DNA from: an uncultured Devosia sp.
GTDB lineage: Bacteria; Pseudomonadota; Alphaproteobacteria; Rhizobiales; Devosiaceae
Direction: 5' to 3'
Length of the DNA stretch: 63,982 nt
Assembly: GCF_946479885.1 (NCBI RefSeq)
Contig: NZ_CAMLHM010000017.1
Location: forward strand, 1-63,982
Part shown: piece after piece, positions 34,195 to 44,844 of the stretch
Position numbering within the stretch: the first letter of the stretch is position 1
How the letters are laid out: each line of letters opens with the position of its first letter
Notes under the pieces: generated by a model
What the model saw: the letters and a program-made list of their open reading frames with translations, nothing else
Told to the model about the DNA's origin: nothing
The model's database searches: none
Position numbers and translations under genes: made by a program

Positions 34195-34222
34195 ATCAAC
34201 ACCGGGTGGAGGGGTTTAATCC
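34195..34222 (-). promoter_or_regulatory. Candidate ECF-dependent promoter of the sigma operon
   Basis: On the minus strand, GGATTAAAC (34222-34214) and GTTGAT (34200-34195) are spaced like ECF -35 (GGATT) and -10 boxes, with 17 nt between, about 50 nt upstream of the first gene. The pattern is similar to GGAATAAA...CGTTCAT promoters of related ECF groups. It is judged by eye only. Confidence 0.4.
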
Positions 34223-34354
34223 TGGGAAGCGACAGATTTTTCGATGAGGGAGAAGCGGTCGGCCCAGCGGGAGGGGCAAGGCCAATCGTTGATTTGCAAA
34301 GCGCACGTGACATGCCATGAAGGTTATCGACGCAAACGACAGGGAGGGTCGCGG

Positions 34355-34960
34355 GTGTCGATAGCCTTGGCCATCACGCGCATTATCGATGAAATCAGCC
34401 GCCGAGTTGGCCTCGTCGCCGTCTGGCTGGTGTTGTTCTCGGCTCTGCTCAGCGCGTTCAACGCCGTGTTCCGCTATTCGATCGGCGCGATGATCTCGAT
34501 CGAGCGCAGTATTGGCGGTGGCGTCTTCGGCGGCATGGTGGCGCTCTACACCAACTACTCGAGTGGCCTGTCGGAATCGGTCTGGTACATGTTCGGCGGC
34601 ATGGTGATGCTGGGCGGCGCCTGGACGCTCAAGATGAACGAGCATGTGCGCGTCGACCTGCTCTATGGCGCGATCAGCGAACGCGCCCGAACGTGGATCG
34701 ACCTGCTGGGCGGGCTGTTCTTCCTCATGCCGCTCTGCATCATGCTGATCTACTTCACCTGGCCCTGGTTCGTGCAGGCCTGGATGCAGAACGTCACGTC
34801 CAATGCGGCGGGTGGACTGCCAAGATGGCCGGTGCGCCTGATGCTGCCGCTGGGGTTCGGTGTGCTGATGCTGCAGGGCGTCGCCGAGATCATCAAATGC
34901 ATCCTGGCGCTGACGACCACCTATGTCAGAGAATTCGCCTACGAGAAACCCGTACAATGA
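34355..34960 (+). CDS. TRAP transporter small permease (DctQ-like)
   Basis: A 201-residue membrane subunit with four transmembrane helices (near residues 20-42, 70-88, 110-135 and 150-172) of a tripartite ATP-independent periplasmic transporter. It has the insertion typical of the mannitol/alpha-keto-acid subgroup. The GTG start at 34355 is preceded by AGGGAGG. It overlaps the large permease by ATGA. Confidence 0.93.
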   Translation: MSIALAITRIIDEISRRVGLVAVWLVLFSALLSAFNAVFRYSIGAMISIERSIGGGVFGGMVALYTNYSSGLSESVWYMFGGMVMLGGAWTLKMNEHVRVDLLYGAISERARTWIDLLGGLFFLMPLCIMLIYFTWPWFVQAWMQNVTSNAAGGLPRWPVRLMLPLGFGVLMLQGVAEIIKCILALTTTYVREFAYEKPVQ

Positions 34961-36441
34961 TCGACCTCATCCGCGAGAATATGGCGCCGATCCTGTTCGG
35001 GGGGCTCGTCATCTTCCTTATCATTGGCTATCCAGCGGCGTTTTCGCTGGCCGCGGTGGGCCTGTTTGGTGGGCTCGCCGCTATCGAGCTGGGCCTGATG
35101 ACGCCGATGTTCTTCGGCAATCTGACCTACCAGCTCTATGGCGTGCTGAGTAACGAACTGCTGCTGGCCATTCCGTTCTTCACCTTCATGGGGGTGATCC
35201 TCGAAAAGAGCGGGTTGGCCGAAGATCTGCTCGACGGTTTTGGGCAGCTGTTCGGCAGCGTGCGCGGCGGGCTGTCCTATGCGGTGATCATCGTCGGGGC
35301 GATCCTGGGCGCCATTACGGGTACGGTCGCCGCCTCTGTCATCGCCATGGGGCTGATCTCGCTGCCGGTGATGATGCGCTATGGCTACAATGTGCGCCAC
35401 GCCACCGGCGTCATCGCCGCCTCGGGCACCATCACCCAGCTCATTCCGCCGTCGCTGGTGCTGATCGTGCTGGCCGACCAGCTGCAGAAATCGCCGGGCG
35501 AAATGTATATCGGGGCGACCGGTGCCTCGATCGTCCAGGTCCTGCTGTTCATGGGCTGGGTGTTCATCCTCTCCATCTTTCGGCCGCAGGATGTGCCGGC
35601 GCTGCCGCCCGAAGCCCGGGTGCTGCGGGGCTGGCCGCTGTGGGCCAAGATCATCAGGGGCACGGTGCCCAGCCTGGCGCTGATCTTCATCGTGCTCGGC
35701 ACGATCCTGCTGGGTCTGGTGACCCCCACCGAGGCCGGCGCCATGGGTGTGGTCGGCGCCATGCTGCTGGCCTGGTTCAATGGGCGGCTCAAATGGTCGA
35801 TCACCTGGGAGGGCATGGTTTCGACCATGAGGCTCACCGCCATGGTGGTGTTCATCCTGCTCGGCGCCCGCGTGTTCAGCCTCGTCTTCCAGGGCGTGGG
35901 CGGCGGTCACTGGATCGAGGATATGCTCTCCAACCTGCCAGGCGGCGTGGTGGGCTTCCTGATCTTCGTCAACATCTTCATTTTCGTGCTGGCGTTCTTC
36001 CTCGATTTCTTCGAGATCGCCTTCATCGTCATTCCGCTCCTGGCGCCGGTCGCCGAGGCGCTCGGCATCAACCTCGTCTGGTTCGGGGTGATGATCTGCG
36101 CCAACATGCAGACCAGCTTCATGCATCCGCCCTTCGGCTTTGCCCTGTTCTACCTGCGCGGCATTGTGCCCCGCGACAAGGTCAAGACGCGCGACATCTA
36201 TCTGGGCGCCATTCCGTGGCTGGTGTTGCAGCTGATCCTGGTGGGCATTCTCATTGCCTTCCCGCAACTGGTCACCTTCTTCCTCGACAAGGAAGTAGAC
36301 GTGGATTTGAACACGATCGAAATCGTGCTGCCGCCGAGTGGCGGTGGGGAACCGGTCGTGCCGGGGTTCCAGGTGCAGCCAGCGCCAAGCTTTGGCGAGC
36401 CGACTGAGACCTACACGCCGCCACCGGCTCCGGTGTTCTGA
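34957..36441 (+). CDS. TRAP transporter large permease (DctM-like)
   Basis: A 494-residue channel subunit with about 12 transmembrane helices driving sodium-coupled solute uptake. Family motifs include FTFMGVILEKSG, GAILGAITGTVAASVIAMGL and ASGTITQLIPPSLVLIVLADQ. The C-terminus has a proline-rich tail of about 45 residues after the last helix. It is coupled to the small permease by a 4-bp overlap. The matching binding protein is encoded convergently at 36894-38000. Confidence 0.95.
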   Translation: MIDLIRENMAPILFGGLVIFLIIGYPAAFSLAAVGLFGGLAAIELGLMTPMFFGNLTYQLYGVLSNELLLAIPFFTFMGVILEKSGLAEDLLDGFGQLFGSVRGGLSYAVIIVGAILGAITGTVAASVIAMGLISLPVMMRYGYNVRHATGVIAASGTITQLIPPSLVLIVLADQLQKSPGEMYIGATGASIVQVLLFMGWVFILSIFRPQDVPALPPEARVLRGWPLWAKIIRGTVPSLALIFIVLGTILLGLVTPTEAGAMGVVGAMLLAWFNGRLKWSITWEGMVSTMRLTAMVVFILLGARVFSLVFQGVGGGHWIEDMLSNLPGGVVGFLIFVNIFIFVLAFFLDFFEIAFIVIPLLAPVAEALGINLVWFGVMICANMQTSFMHPPFGFALFYLRGIVPRDKVKTRDIYLGAIPWLVLQLILVGILIAFPQLVTFFLDKEVDVDLNTIEIVLPPSGGGEPVVPGFQVQPAPSFGEPTETYTPPPAPVF

Positions 36442-36448
36442 GGGTTGG

Positions 36449-36784
36449 ATGTTGGAAAATCACTTTGATCCGCAACTGGAGGAACTAACCGACCGCTCAG
36501 TCGGACGACTCCTGGTGGCCGACGTGCTGGACCTTCAGGCGTTCGAAGCGTTGAAGGACCATATCTGGGGAAAGGCAGTCGGGCTCAAGGATGAGTTCTG
36601 CCTCTCGAAGCAGGTTCTTTCGAGCCTCCGCTCGGCAGCGCATGCAATTCGGAGTCGAGCCGAGTATCTGCCAGACGCCCGCAATCACTTGGGCCTTGCC
36701 AACGAGTTTGACGAGATGTTGGATAGGCTGGTCGCAAGCGAAGTGCGTTCGTACCGGCAAGCCGGCGTGCCTCGCATCATCTAG
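36449..36784 (+). CDS. Hypothetical protein, 111 residues
   Basis: I do not recognise this protein. It is mostly alpha-helical, acidic and without signal or membrane segment (LENHFDPQLEELTDRSVGR at the start). It begins seven bases after the TRAP large permease stop, so it is probably co-transcribed. Its base and codon use are less GC-rich than the neighbours (for example CCAGACGCCCGCAATCACTT), which may mean later acquisition. The reading frame is closed by a normal stop before a repeat-rich convergent gap. Confidence 0.6.
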   Translation: MLENHFDPQLEELTDRSVGRLLVADVLDLQAFEALKDHIWGKAVGLKDEFCLSKQVLSSLRSAAHAIRSRAEYLPDARNHLGLANEFDEMLDRLVASEVRSYRQAGVPRII

Positions 36785-36830
36785 AGAATGGCCTGCTGGG
36801 CCCGCTATCGCGCAAGCGGCACCCCCCTCC

Positions 36831-36870
36831 ACCGCCTGATGGCGGTCCCCCTCCCCCGCAAGCGGGGGAG
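36831..36870. repeat. Two C/G-rich hairpins between convergent genes
   Basis: ACCGCC-TGAT-GGCGGT at 36831-36846 and CTCCCCCGC-AA-GCGGGGGAG at 36851-36870. Same dispersed hairpin family as 13454-13580; a likely terminator region for the TRAP operon and the convergent binding-protein gene. Confidence 0.7.
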
Positions 36871-36893
36871 GAGTCCTGACTGCCAATTCAGTG

Positions 36894-38120
<1,227 letters not shown>

Positions 38121-38180
38121 CTACATTTGCGAAAGGCTTGGCCAGGGCCGCAGCAGAACTGGCCAATTGAGGAGGGACGC

Positions 38181-38921
38181 ATGACCGGGGCCGCCAAGCA
38201 GGTCGTTGTCGACATCACCATTCTGGCCCCCATCGAAACGGTCTGGGCCGCGCTGCGCGACCCGGCGCAGATCGCCAACTGGTTCGGTTGGGATGCTCCG
38301 AGCCTGGCCGAGGAAATCAAGTTCATCTTCGTCGATGGTGCCGATGCTGACGAGGCGCGGCATGTCGTGCAGTTTGGCGAGTGGGAGGGCGCGTCCGACG
38401 CTATCGAACTCACCGCCGAGGGGACCGGCACACGCCTGCGGCTGATGCGAGCGGGCGGGGCGCCCGTCGACTGGACCGGGATCTACGAAGACATCAGCCA
38501 GGGTTGGGTCAATTTCTTCCAGCAGTTGCGGCTGGCGCTGGAACTGCATCCAGGTGAGCAGCGCCGCACGATTTACCTGTCCGGGCCCAGCGCGGCTGGG
38601 GTAAGCGAGCCGAGCGCCGAACTCGGGCTCGGCGAAGCAGCCGATCTGGGGCAGGGCCAGGCCTATGCGGCGCGGTTGGCGACCGGCGACAGCGCTTCGG
38701 GCAAGATCTGGTACCGCACGCATTTCCAGACCGCCCTTACCGTGGAGCAATGGGGGGATGGCCTGCTTGTCGTCACCGACATGGGCATCTCGCCCAAGCG
38801 CCCGCATGGCGGTGGCTCGGTGCTGCTGACCACCTATGGCCTCGATGACGCCGCTTTTTGCGCATTGCAGCAGCGGTGGAGCGACTGGTGGGGTGCCCGC
38901 TACCCCAAGCTCGCAGATTGA
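38181..38921 (+). CDS. SRPBCC domain-containing protein
   Basis: A 246-residue protein with an N-terminal AHSA1-like SRPBCC domain (VVVDITILAPIETVWAALRD, then DISQGWVNFFQQLRLALELH) and an extra C-terminal ~100 residues ending RWSDWWGARYP. The second half is not a known domain to me. ATG 38181 follows GAGGAGGG. Ligand and role are unknown. It is divergent from the TakP-like gene. Confidence 0.8.
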   Translation: MTGAAKQVVVDITILAPIETVWAALRDPAQIANWFGWDAPSLAEEIKFIFVDGADADEARHVVQFGEWEGASDAIELTAEGTGTRLRLMRAGGAPVDWTGIYEDISQGWVNFFQQLRLALELHPGEQRRTIYLSGPSAAGVSEPSAELGLGEAADLGQGQAYAARLATGDSASGKIWYRTHFQTALTVEQWGDGLLVVTDMGISPKRPHGGGSVLLTTYGLDDAAFCALQQRWSDWWGARYPKLAD

Positions 38922-38996
38922 GCATCTGCTCACGCGGCTGGTGACAGGCTCACCAAAGATGCTATGTGGCTGCCGATTGTGCTGGGAGGCATTTGC

Positions 38997-39941
38997 ATGT
39001 TTGTCGTTGGTGGGGAAAGCCTGGTTGATCTCGTGCCGGCCAAGCCGGGGCCAGCAGCGGAGCGCCAGCCGGTCGCTGGTGGATCGCCCTTCAACTGCGC
39101 CATCGCCCTGGCCAAACTGGGCAACCAGACCGGCTTCCTTTGCCCGATCAGCACCGACGCATTCGGCGACATGCTGCTGGCGCCGCTCGCTGCGGCCGGC
39201 GTCAAGGTCTTGATCGAAAGCCGTGTCGATGCGCCCACGACCAAGGCGATCGTCACCTTCAATGACAAGATGCAGGCCAGCTACGAGTTCGAGCGTGGCG
39301 CCGAGCGGGCCTTTACGCGCGATGGCCTGGTCGCGGCTTTGCCTGGAGGCGTTGTCCTGCTCCAGCTCGGTGGTTTCGTGCCGATCGAGCCGGAAGACGC
39401 GGCCGCCTGGCTCGCCGTGGCCGGCAAGGCCATTGCCGGCGGTGCTACCATGAGCATGGATATCAATGTGCGGCCGCTGCTGGTCAATGACGAGGCCACC
39501 TATCGCCGCCAGCTGTCGCAGCTGCTGGACCTGGCCCACGTGATCAAGCTGTCGGACGAGGATCATGAATGGCTCGAACCCACCCTGAGCCTTGAGGAGC
39601 ATGCCAGGCGCCTTCTGGCCCGGCCAAACTGCGAGCTGGTGGTCATCACGCTGGGCGAGGCGGGGTCGCTGGCCTTCACCAGTGGCGCAATGGGCAAGGC
39701 GCCGATCTATGCGCCGCCGGTATTTGTCGACACGGTGGGGGCCGGGGACAGCCTCATGGCGGGCGTCCTGACCGCTTTGTCGGAAAAGCAGGCATTGCGG
39801 CCCGGTGCGCTCAGCGCCCTTGATGGTGCGGACCTCGAAGAGGTCTTGCGCTTTGGTGCAGTGGTGGCCGGCATCAATTGCGGCCGCAAGGGCTGCCAGC
39901 CGCCGACCCGGGCGGAAGTGGATGCCGTGCTCGGGAAATAA
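38997..39941 (+). CDS. PfkB-family carbohydrate kinase (fructokinase-like)
   Basis: A 314-residue ribokinase-fold kinase. Sugar-binding GGESLVDLVP and AGGSPFNCAIALAKLG lie near the N-terminus, and the ATP-binding/catalytic-base motif DTVGAGDSLMAGVL (catalytic Asp) is near residue 255. The sequence looks like fructokinases but a different hexose or 2-keto-3-deoxy acid is possible. The ATG at 38997 follows GGGAGG; a longer frame start at 38964 lacks a ribosome-binding site. Confidence 0.93.
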   Translation: MFVVGGESLVDLVPAKPGPAAERQPVAGGSPFNCAIALAKLGNQTGFLCPISTDAFGDMLLAPLAAAGVKVLIESRVDAPTTKAIVTFNDKMQASYEFERGAERAFTRDGLVAALPGGVVLLQLGGFVPIEPEDAAAWLAVAGKAIAGGATMSMDINVRPLLVNDEATYRRQLSQLLDLAHVIKLSDEDHEWLEPTLSLEEHARRLLARPNCELVVITLGEAGSLAFTSGAMGKAPIYAPPVFVDTVGAGDSLMAGVLTALSEKQALRPGALSALDGADLEEVLRFGAVVAGINCGRKGCQPPTRAEVDAVLGK

Positions 39942-40026
39942 TCCCCGCCGCGGCGCTAAAATTTCCGTCAGTTGCCAGCCGCTTCGGCCTCTGCTCTGCT
40001 GCGCCAGGGTTGATGGGGGATAGCGC

Positions 40027-40902
40027 ATGCGTCGTTGGCTGGTGATTTTGGGCGTGCTTGCGGTCGTCGGTATCGGAGCCGCAGTCTATTTCCTCAAGCC
40101 AGTCACCGGCCCGACCCGCGACCTGACATTGGTCGGCAATGTCGAGCGCGGCAATTACCTGATCCGGCTGGGGGGCTGCATTGCCTGTCACACCGATACG
40201 GCCGGCGGGCGGGCCTTCCTGGCGGGTGGCGCGGGGCTCACGACGCCCTTCGGCACGTTCGTTCCGCCCAACATTACCTCCGATCCCGTGGCCGGCATCG
40301 GTGCTTGGACCCTGGCGCAGTTTTCCGACGCCATGAGCAATGGCATGGGGCCGCAAGGACATCTCTATCCGGCGTTTCCCTATGAAAACTACACGCTGAT
40401 GAGCGACCAGGAGATTGCTGACCTCTATGCCGCCCTGATGGCGACCGAGCCGGTGACGGAACCGGCGGCGACCAGCCAGGTGCCGTTTCCCTTCAATATC
40501 CGGCTGGCCATGGCCGGTTGGAAGAACCTGTTCTTCGCCCCGGCGCGATTCGTGCCTGAACAGGGGCGGTCGCCAAGCTATGAGCGGGGCAAATACCTTG
40601 CCTATGGCCCGGCTCATTGCGTTGCCTGCCACACGCCGCGCAATGCGCTGGGGGCGCTGGATTGGGACAAGGCCCTGACCGGCTCGCCTGGCGGCACGGG
40701 TGGCAAGGCGCCCGCCATCACCCGCGATGCGCTGATCGGCGAAGGCTATGACCAGGCGCTGCTGGCGCAGACGCTGATGGATGGCTTTACGCCGGGATTT
40801 GACGTGCTGGGCGGGCCGATGGGCGAAGTCATCAAGGACAGCACATCGCAATGGACCGAGGCCGATCGCGCCGCGATTGCCGAGTTCCTGATGACGGAGT
40901 GA
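40027..40902 (+). CDS. Di-haem c-type cytochrome
   Basis: A 291-residue membrane-anchored, periplasmic cytochrome. One N-terminal helix (LVILGVLAVVGIGAAVYFL) is followed by two class I haem domains with CIACH (near residue 51) and CVACH (near residue 199). It resembles the electron-transfer subunits of membrane-bound alcohol, aldehyde or gluconate dehydrogenases, which have a third domain missing here. No dehydrogenase partner is adjacent. It abuts the end of the convergent nadB gene. Confidence 0.92.
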   Translation: MRRWLVILGVLAVVGIGAAVYFLKPVTGPTRDLTLVGNVERGNYLIRLGGCIACHTDTAGGRAFLAGGAGLTTPFGTFVPPNITSDPVAGIGAWTLAQFSDAMSNGMGPQGHLYPAFPYENYTLMSDQEIADLYAALMATEPVTEPAATSQVPFPFNIRLAMAGWKNLFFAPARFVPEQGRSPSYERGKYLAYGPAHCVACHTPRNALGALDWDKALTGSPGGTGGKAPAITRDALIGEGYDQALLAQTLMDGFTPGFDVLGGPMGEVIKDSTSQWTEADRAAIAEFLMTE

Positions 40903-42492
40903 TCAGGCTTCGGCGCGGATGGCGAGGGCTTCCTCGAGCGCCATGGTGGTGTGGTGCTCCCAGTTGGCGTCGTCGGTCTGGGGATAGTCGGTGCGGAAAT
41001 GTCCGCCCCGGCTCTCGGTCCGCTTGAGCGCCGCCGCTGCGACCAGGGTCGCCGACGTCGTCATGTTGAGATAGGCGCTGGTCACCTGCTCGGCATTGGC
41101 TTCAAGGCCGGCAATGCCGCGCAGAGCTTGCCGCAGGCCTGCGGCATTGCGTTCGACGCCGACAAGGTCGGTCATGATGCGGCGCAAGTCCTGTACTGCC
41201 GCGGTGCCGCGCAGCACATCCTCGGCCTTTTCACCTTCGGCCTCGTTCCATTCGATGCCTTTGAACGGCGCGAGCTCCCGCGCGGGCTCCAGCCCGCCAA
41301 TATCCTCGGCGATGCGGGCGCCATAAACCGTCGCTTCGAGCAGGGAGTTGGAGGCGAGACGGTTGGCGCCGTGCAGGCCCGTGCAACTGGCTTCGCCGCA
41401 GACCCAGAGGCCGGGCAGTGACGAGCGACCGCGCTCATCGACCTTGACGCCGCCCATGTGGAAATGCGCGGCCGGCGTAACGGGAATGGGGTGCGTCACC
41501 GGATCGATGTCGGCATCGAGGCAGTATTTCGAGACGGTGGGGAAGCGGGTGAGGATGTCCTTGCCGAGTACCTGCCGCGTATCGAGGAACACCTTCCGGC
41601 CAGACTGGATCTGGCGGAAATTGGCGCGCGCCACCACGTCGCGCGGCGCCAGTTCGGCATCGGGGTGGATAGCGGGCATGAAGCGTTCACCCAGGTCGTT
41701 GACCAGAATGGCGCCCTCGCCGCGCAGGGCTTCGGTAGCGAGAGGCGCCGGGTCGGCGCCCGTGGCGATGGCGGTGGGGTGGAACTGCACGAATTCGGCG
41801 TCGGCAATCAGCGCGCCCGCCCTGGCCGCCATGCCCATGGCGTGGCCGCGCACGCCGGGCGGATTGGTGGTGACGGCATAGAGCCCGCCCAACCCGCCGG
41901 CGGCCAGCACGGTAGCGCGGGCACGGATGAAGACGGGCTCGGAATAGCGATCGCCCAGCCGGCGGCAGAACACACCGACGATACGGCCGTTGTCACGGGC
42001 GAGGCTGAGCGCGGTAATGCCTTCGACGACCCGGATCGAGGGGGTGCGGCGCACTTCGGCGATGATGGCCTGCATGATGGCCCAGCCGGCGCGATCGCCT
42101 TCGACCTTGACGATGCGGTTGGCCGAGTGGGCGGCTTCCTTGCCCAGTTCGTAATTGCCGAAATCGTCGCGATCGAAGGGTGTACCCCAGCGCGCCAGGT
42201 CCTCGATGCGGGCCGCAGCCTCCGCGGTGACGCTTTCGGCCGTGCCATGGTCGACAATGCCCGCCCCGGCCATTTCGGTATCGACGGCATGGGCATGGCT
42301 GCTGTCGCCACGGCCCACCGCGGCCGCCACGCCGCCCTGCGCCCAGGCGGAGGAGGCGCCGAAGCCGAGCGGCTTGGGGGAGAGGACCGTGACCGGGCGC
42401 GGCGCCAGCTTGAGGGCGGTGAAGAGACCGGCCAGGCCTGCCCCAACAATCAGCGCGCCATCGGCATTGAGGGTGTTCTCGAAGATGGTCAT
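40903..42492 (-). CDS. nadB: L-aspartate oxidase
   Basis: A 529-residue flavoenzyme oxidising L-aspartate to iminoaspartate, the first step of de novo NAD synthesis. FAD-binding ALIVGAGLAGLFTALKLA, SSAWAQGGVAAAVG, HPTAIATG, AAHFHMGGVKVDERGRSSL and the C-terminal SRGGHFRTDYPQ are all present. nadA lies upstream on the same strand but is separated by an opposite-strand gene, so the two cannot share a simple operon. nadC is not in the window. Confidence 0.96.
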   Translation of the reverse strand: MTIFENTLNADGALIVGAGLAGLFTALKLAPRPVTVLSPKPLGFGASSAWAQGGVAAAVGRGDSSHAHAVDTEMAGAGIVDHGTAESVTAEAAARIEDLARWGTPFDRDDFGNYELGKEAAHSANRIVKVEGDRAGWAIMQAIIAEVRRTPSIRVVEGITALSLARDNGRIVGVFCRRLGDRYSEPVFIRARATVLAAGGLGGLYAVTTNPPGVRGHAMGMAARAGALIADAEFVQFHPTAIATGADPAPLATEALRGEGAILVNDLGERFMPAIHPDAELAPRDVVARANFRQIQSGRKVFLDTRQVLGKDILTRFPTVSKYCLDADIDPVTHPIPVTPAAHFHMGGVKVDERGRSSLPGLWVCGEASCTGLHGANRLASNSLLEATVYGARIAEDIGGLEPARELAPFKGIEWNEAEGEKAEDVLRGTAAVQDLRRIMTDLVGVERNAAGLRQALRGIAGLEANAEQVTSAYLNMTTSATLVAAAALKRTESRGGHFRTDYPQTDDANWEHHTTMALEEALAIRAEA

Positions 42493-42566
42493 GGCTGGAG
42501 CGGCTCCGCTTGCAAGCTCTGTGGTTCTACGTAAGGTCTTTCCCTGATGGAAGCGGGAGACGATCT

Positions 42567-43007
42567 GTGGTCGTTGCCGACGAAGACGGATTTGGCGAAG
42601 AGGTGCAGCGCGGCTTTGCCGCCGCTGAAGAGCTTGAGGCCTATACCAGTCTCTACCGACTCGTGCTGGTCAGCTACGGCTATCGTTGTGCGCTGACGGG
42701 GGCACGCTTCGAGGCGCCCACCCTGTCGCTGCATCCCGATCTCGATGTCACCGCCATTCAGCCCAGAGACCAGGGCGGCCCGCTCAGCATCGCCAACTAC
42801 CTGCCGATGCTGGTCTCGCTGACGCCACTGTTTCGCGACGGGCTGATCACCATCGAGGACGATTTCCGCATCATGGTGCCGCAGCCACAATTGCTGAACG
42901 GCGATACGCTGTCGGCGCTGCGTGCCAGCCTGGTGCTGCCCGAAGAACCGCTCCGTCCTGGCGCTGCGTTTCTCGCGCATCATCGCCGCTACGCCCTGGG
43001 CCGCTAA
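42567..43007 (+). CDS. HNH_2-like protein with degenerate active site
   Basis: About 146 residues. The core YRCALTG (residues 39-45) followed by [22 protein letters not shown] and [12 protein letters not shown] matches the layout of HNH_2 restriction-endonuclease-like domains (RCAxTG, AHIxP, NGL, HxxFDxGL). Both catalytic histidines are replaced here: TAIQP instead of AHIxP, and LTPLF instead of an H-xx-FD. The conserved Asn remains. It may be a non-cleaving DNA-binding derivative. The GTG at 42567, six bases after GGGAGA, is the best start. It sits between nadB (divergent) and nadA (convergent, 4-bp overlap). Confidence 0.75.
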   Translation: MVVADEDGFGEEVQRGFAAAEELEAYTSLYRLVLVSYGYRCALTGARFEAPTLSLHPDLDVTAIQPRDQGGPLSIANYLPMLVSLTPLFRDGLITIEDDFRIMVPQPQLLNGDTLSALRASLVLPEEPLRPGAAFLAHHRRYALGR

Positions 43008-44071
43008 TCGCGTTTCCGGCTCATCTCGATCATGCGCTCCACCGCCAGACGGGCCGGCGGAATGATGTCGGCGGGGACCGTGACTTCCTCGGTCATGGTG
43101 TGGAGGCTCCACAGCACGTTTTCGAGGTTGATGCGCTTCATGTGCGGGCAGATGTTGCAGCCGCGCAGGAAATCGACGCCGGTGGTCTCGCTGGCGACAT
43201 TGTCCGACATCGAGCATTCGGTGACCATGACAACGCGCGCCGGCTTGGTGGTCTTGACCCAGTCGATCATCGCCGCGGTCGAGCCGGCAAAGTCCACCGC
43301 GTCGATGACCTCGGGCGGGCATTCGGGGTGGGCGATGATCATCGCCGTCGGATAGGCGTGGCGCAGTTCCGAGATGTCCTCGGCGGTGAAGGTCTCGTGC
43401 ACTTCGCAGGCGCCGGCCCAGGTGATGACCTTCTTGTCGGTCTTCTTGGCGGTGTTCTGCGCCAGATACTGATCGGGGATCATGATGACGCTATCGCCCT
43501 CGACGCGGTTGACGATGTCGAGTGCGTTGGACGAGGTGCAGCAGACGTCGGTCACGGCCTTCACCGCCGCCGAGGTGTTCACATAGGTGACCACGGGCAC
43601 GCCCGGATATTTGGCCTTCATCATCAGCACGTCTTCGGGCGTGATGGAGGAGGCGAGCGAGCAGCCGGCGCGGCTGTCGGGGATGAGCACGGTCTTGTCC
43701 GGGTTCAGCAGCTTGGACGTCTCGGCCATGAAGTGCACGCCGCATTGCACGATCACGGACTGCTTGACCTTGGTGGCCTCGATGGCGAGCTGCAGACTGT
43801 CGCCGACAATATCGGCGACGCCATGATAGATCTGCGGCGTCTGGTAATTGTGGGCCAGAATGACGGCGTCCTTCTCCTTCTTGAGTCGGTTGATCTCGAA
43901 GATCAGCGGGGCATAGAAGGGCCATTCGATGGCGGGGATCTTGTCGCGCACGCGGTCGAACACCTTTTCGGTGGCGCGTTCGACGGCCTTGGAGAAGTTC
44001 AGATCGAAATGCTGCGCGAGGATGGCCCGCGCCTCGTCGAGGGGCGTCACCGCGTTGATCGTCTGCACCAT
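43004..44071 (-). CDS. nadA: Quinolinate synthase
   Basis: A 355-residue [4Fe-4S] enzyme condensing iminoaspartate with dihydroxyacetone phosphate to quinolinate. The three cluster cysteines lie in [20 protein letters not shown] and GCNICPHM. Substrate-binding HNYQTPQI and HPECPPEV are also present. ATG 44071 follows GGGAGGAG. The frame remains open far upstream, but that part is antisense to the aldolase gene and has no family similarity. Confidence 0.97.
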   Translation of the reverse strand: MVQTINAVTPLDEARAILAQHFDLNFSKAVERATEKVFDRVRDKIPAIEWPFYAPLIFEINRLKKEKDAVILAHNYQTPQIYHGVADIVGDSLQLAIEATKVKQSVIVQCGVHFMAETSKLLNPDKTVLIPDSRAGCSLASSITPEDVLMMKAKYPGVPVVTYVNTSAAVKAVTDVCCTSSNALDIVNRVEGDSVIMIPDQYLAQNTAKKTDKKVITWAGACEVHETFTAEDISELRHAYPTAMIIAHPECPPEVIDAVDFAGSTAAMIDWVKTTKPARVVMVTECSMSDNVASETTGVDFLRGCNICPHMKRINLENVLWSLHTMTEEVTVPADIIPPARLAVERMIEMSRKRD

Positions 44072-44197
44072 GGTGCGTCTCCTCCCGAAGTCGAGGCGGA
44101 ACCTAAGGATTTTTTGGCGGCTTTTCAATGAACGGGGTTGCGGGAAATTTCGTGCGGTCCTAACCGTTGCCCCAACACGCCAATGACGAGGAAGATC

Positions 44198-44833
44198 ATG
44201 CCGCAAGACGCAGCCGCCATCCGCTCCATCCTGTCGCTTGCGCCGGTCGTGCCGGTCATCATCCTCGACGATGTCAGCCAGGCCCGGCCGCTGGCCGAGG
44301 CGCTGGTCGCCGGCGGGCTGCCGATCCTCGAAGTCACCCTGCGCACGCCCAATGCGCTCAAGGTGATGGAAGAAATGGCCAAGGTCACCGGCGCCATCGT
44401 CGGCTCGGGCACGGTGCGCAGCGCGCTGCATATGAAGCAGTCGGTCGATGCCGGCTGCCGCTTCATGGTGTCGCCGGGCATCTCGCCGCGCATTCTCGAC
44501 GCTGCCGACGATATCGGCATCCCGCTGCTGCCGGGTATCGCCACGCCCAGCGAGGCCATGACGGCGGCCGAGCGCGGCTACAGCTTCCTCAAGTTCTTCC
44601 CCGCCGAAGCCAATGGCGGCGCGCCGGTGCTCAAGGCCTTCGCCTCCCCGCTCCCCGACATCACCTTCTGCCCCACCGGCGGTATCGATCCGGCCAAGGC
44701 CAAGGTCTATCTCGGGCTCTCCAACGTGATCTGCGTTGGCGGCAGCTGGATCATGCCGGCGGACGCTCTGGCGGCCAATGACTGGGGTCGCATCGAGGCG
44801 CTGGCGCGCGAGGCGAGCGCACTGCGCGGCTAG
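44198..44833 (+). CDS. eda: 2-dehydro-3-deoxy-phosphogluconate (KDPG/KHG) aldolase
   Basis: A 211-residue class I aldolase of the Entner-Doudoroff pathway, cleaving KDPG to pyruvate and glyceraldehyde 3-phosphate. Catalytic Glu is in ILEVTLRT, the Schiff-base Lys in FLKFFPAE, and the phosphate site in CPTGGID. ATG 44198 follows GACGAGGAAG; an ATG at 44183 is less well placed. It is divergent from nadA and stands alone. Confidence 0.95.
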   Translation: MPQDAAAIRSILSLAPVVPVIILDDVSQARPLAEALVAGGLPILEVTLRTPNALKVMEEMAKVTGAIVGSGTVRSALHMKQSVDAGCRFMVSPGISPRILDAADDIGIPLLPGIATPSEAMTAAERGYSFLKFFPAEANGGAPVLKAFASPLPDITFCPTGGIDPAKAKVYLGLSNVICVGGSWIMPADALAANDWGRIEALAREASALRG

Positions 44834-44844
44834 ATTTTGTCCAT

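Noticed and set aside
34939..36267. Open frame of 442 codons antisense to the TRAP large permease
   Set aside because: Composition is His/Gln/Asp-rich and unlike any protein; the sense frame is a clear DctM-type permease.
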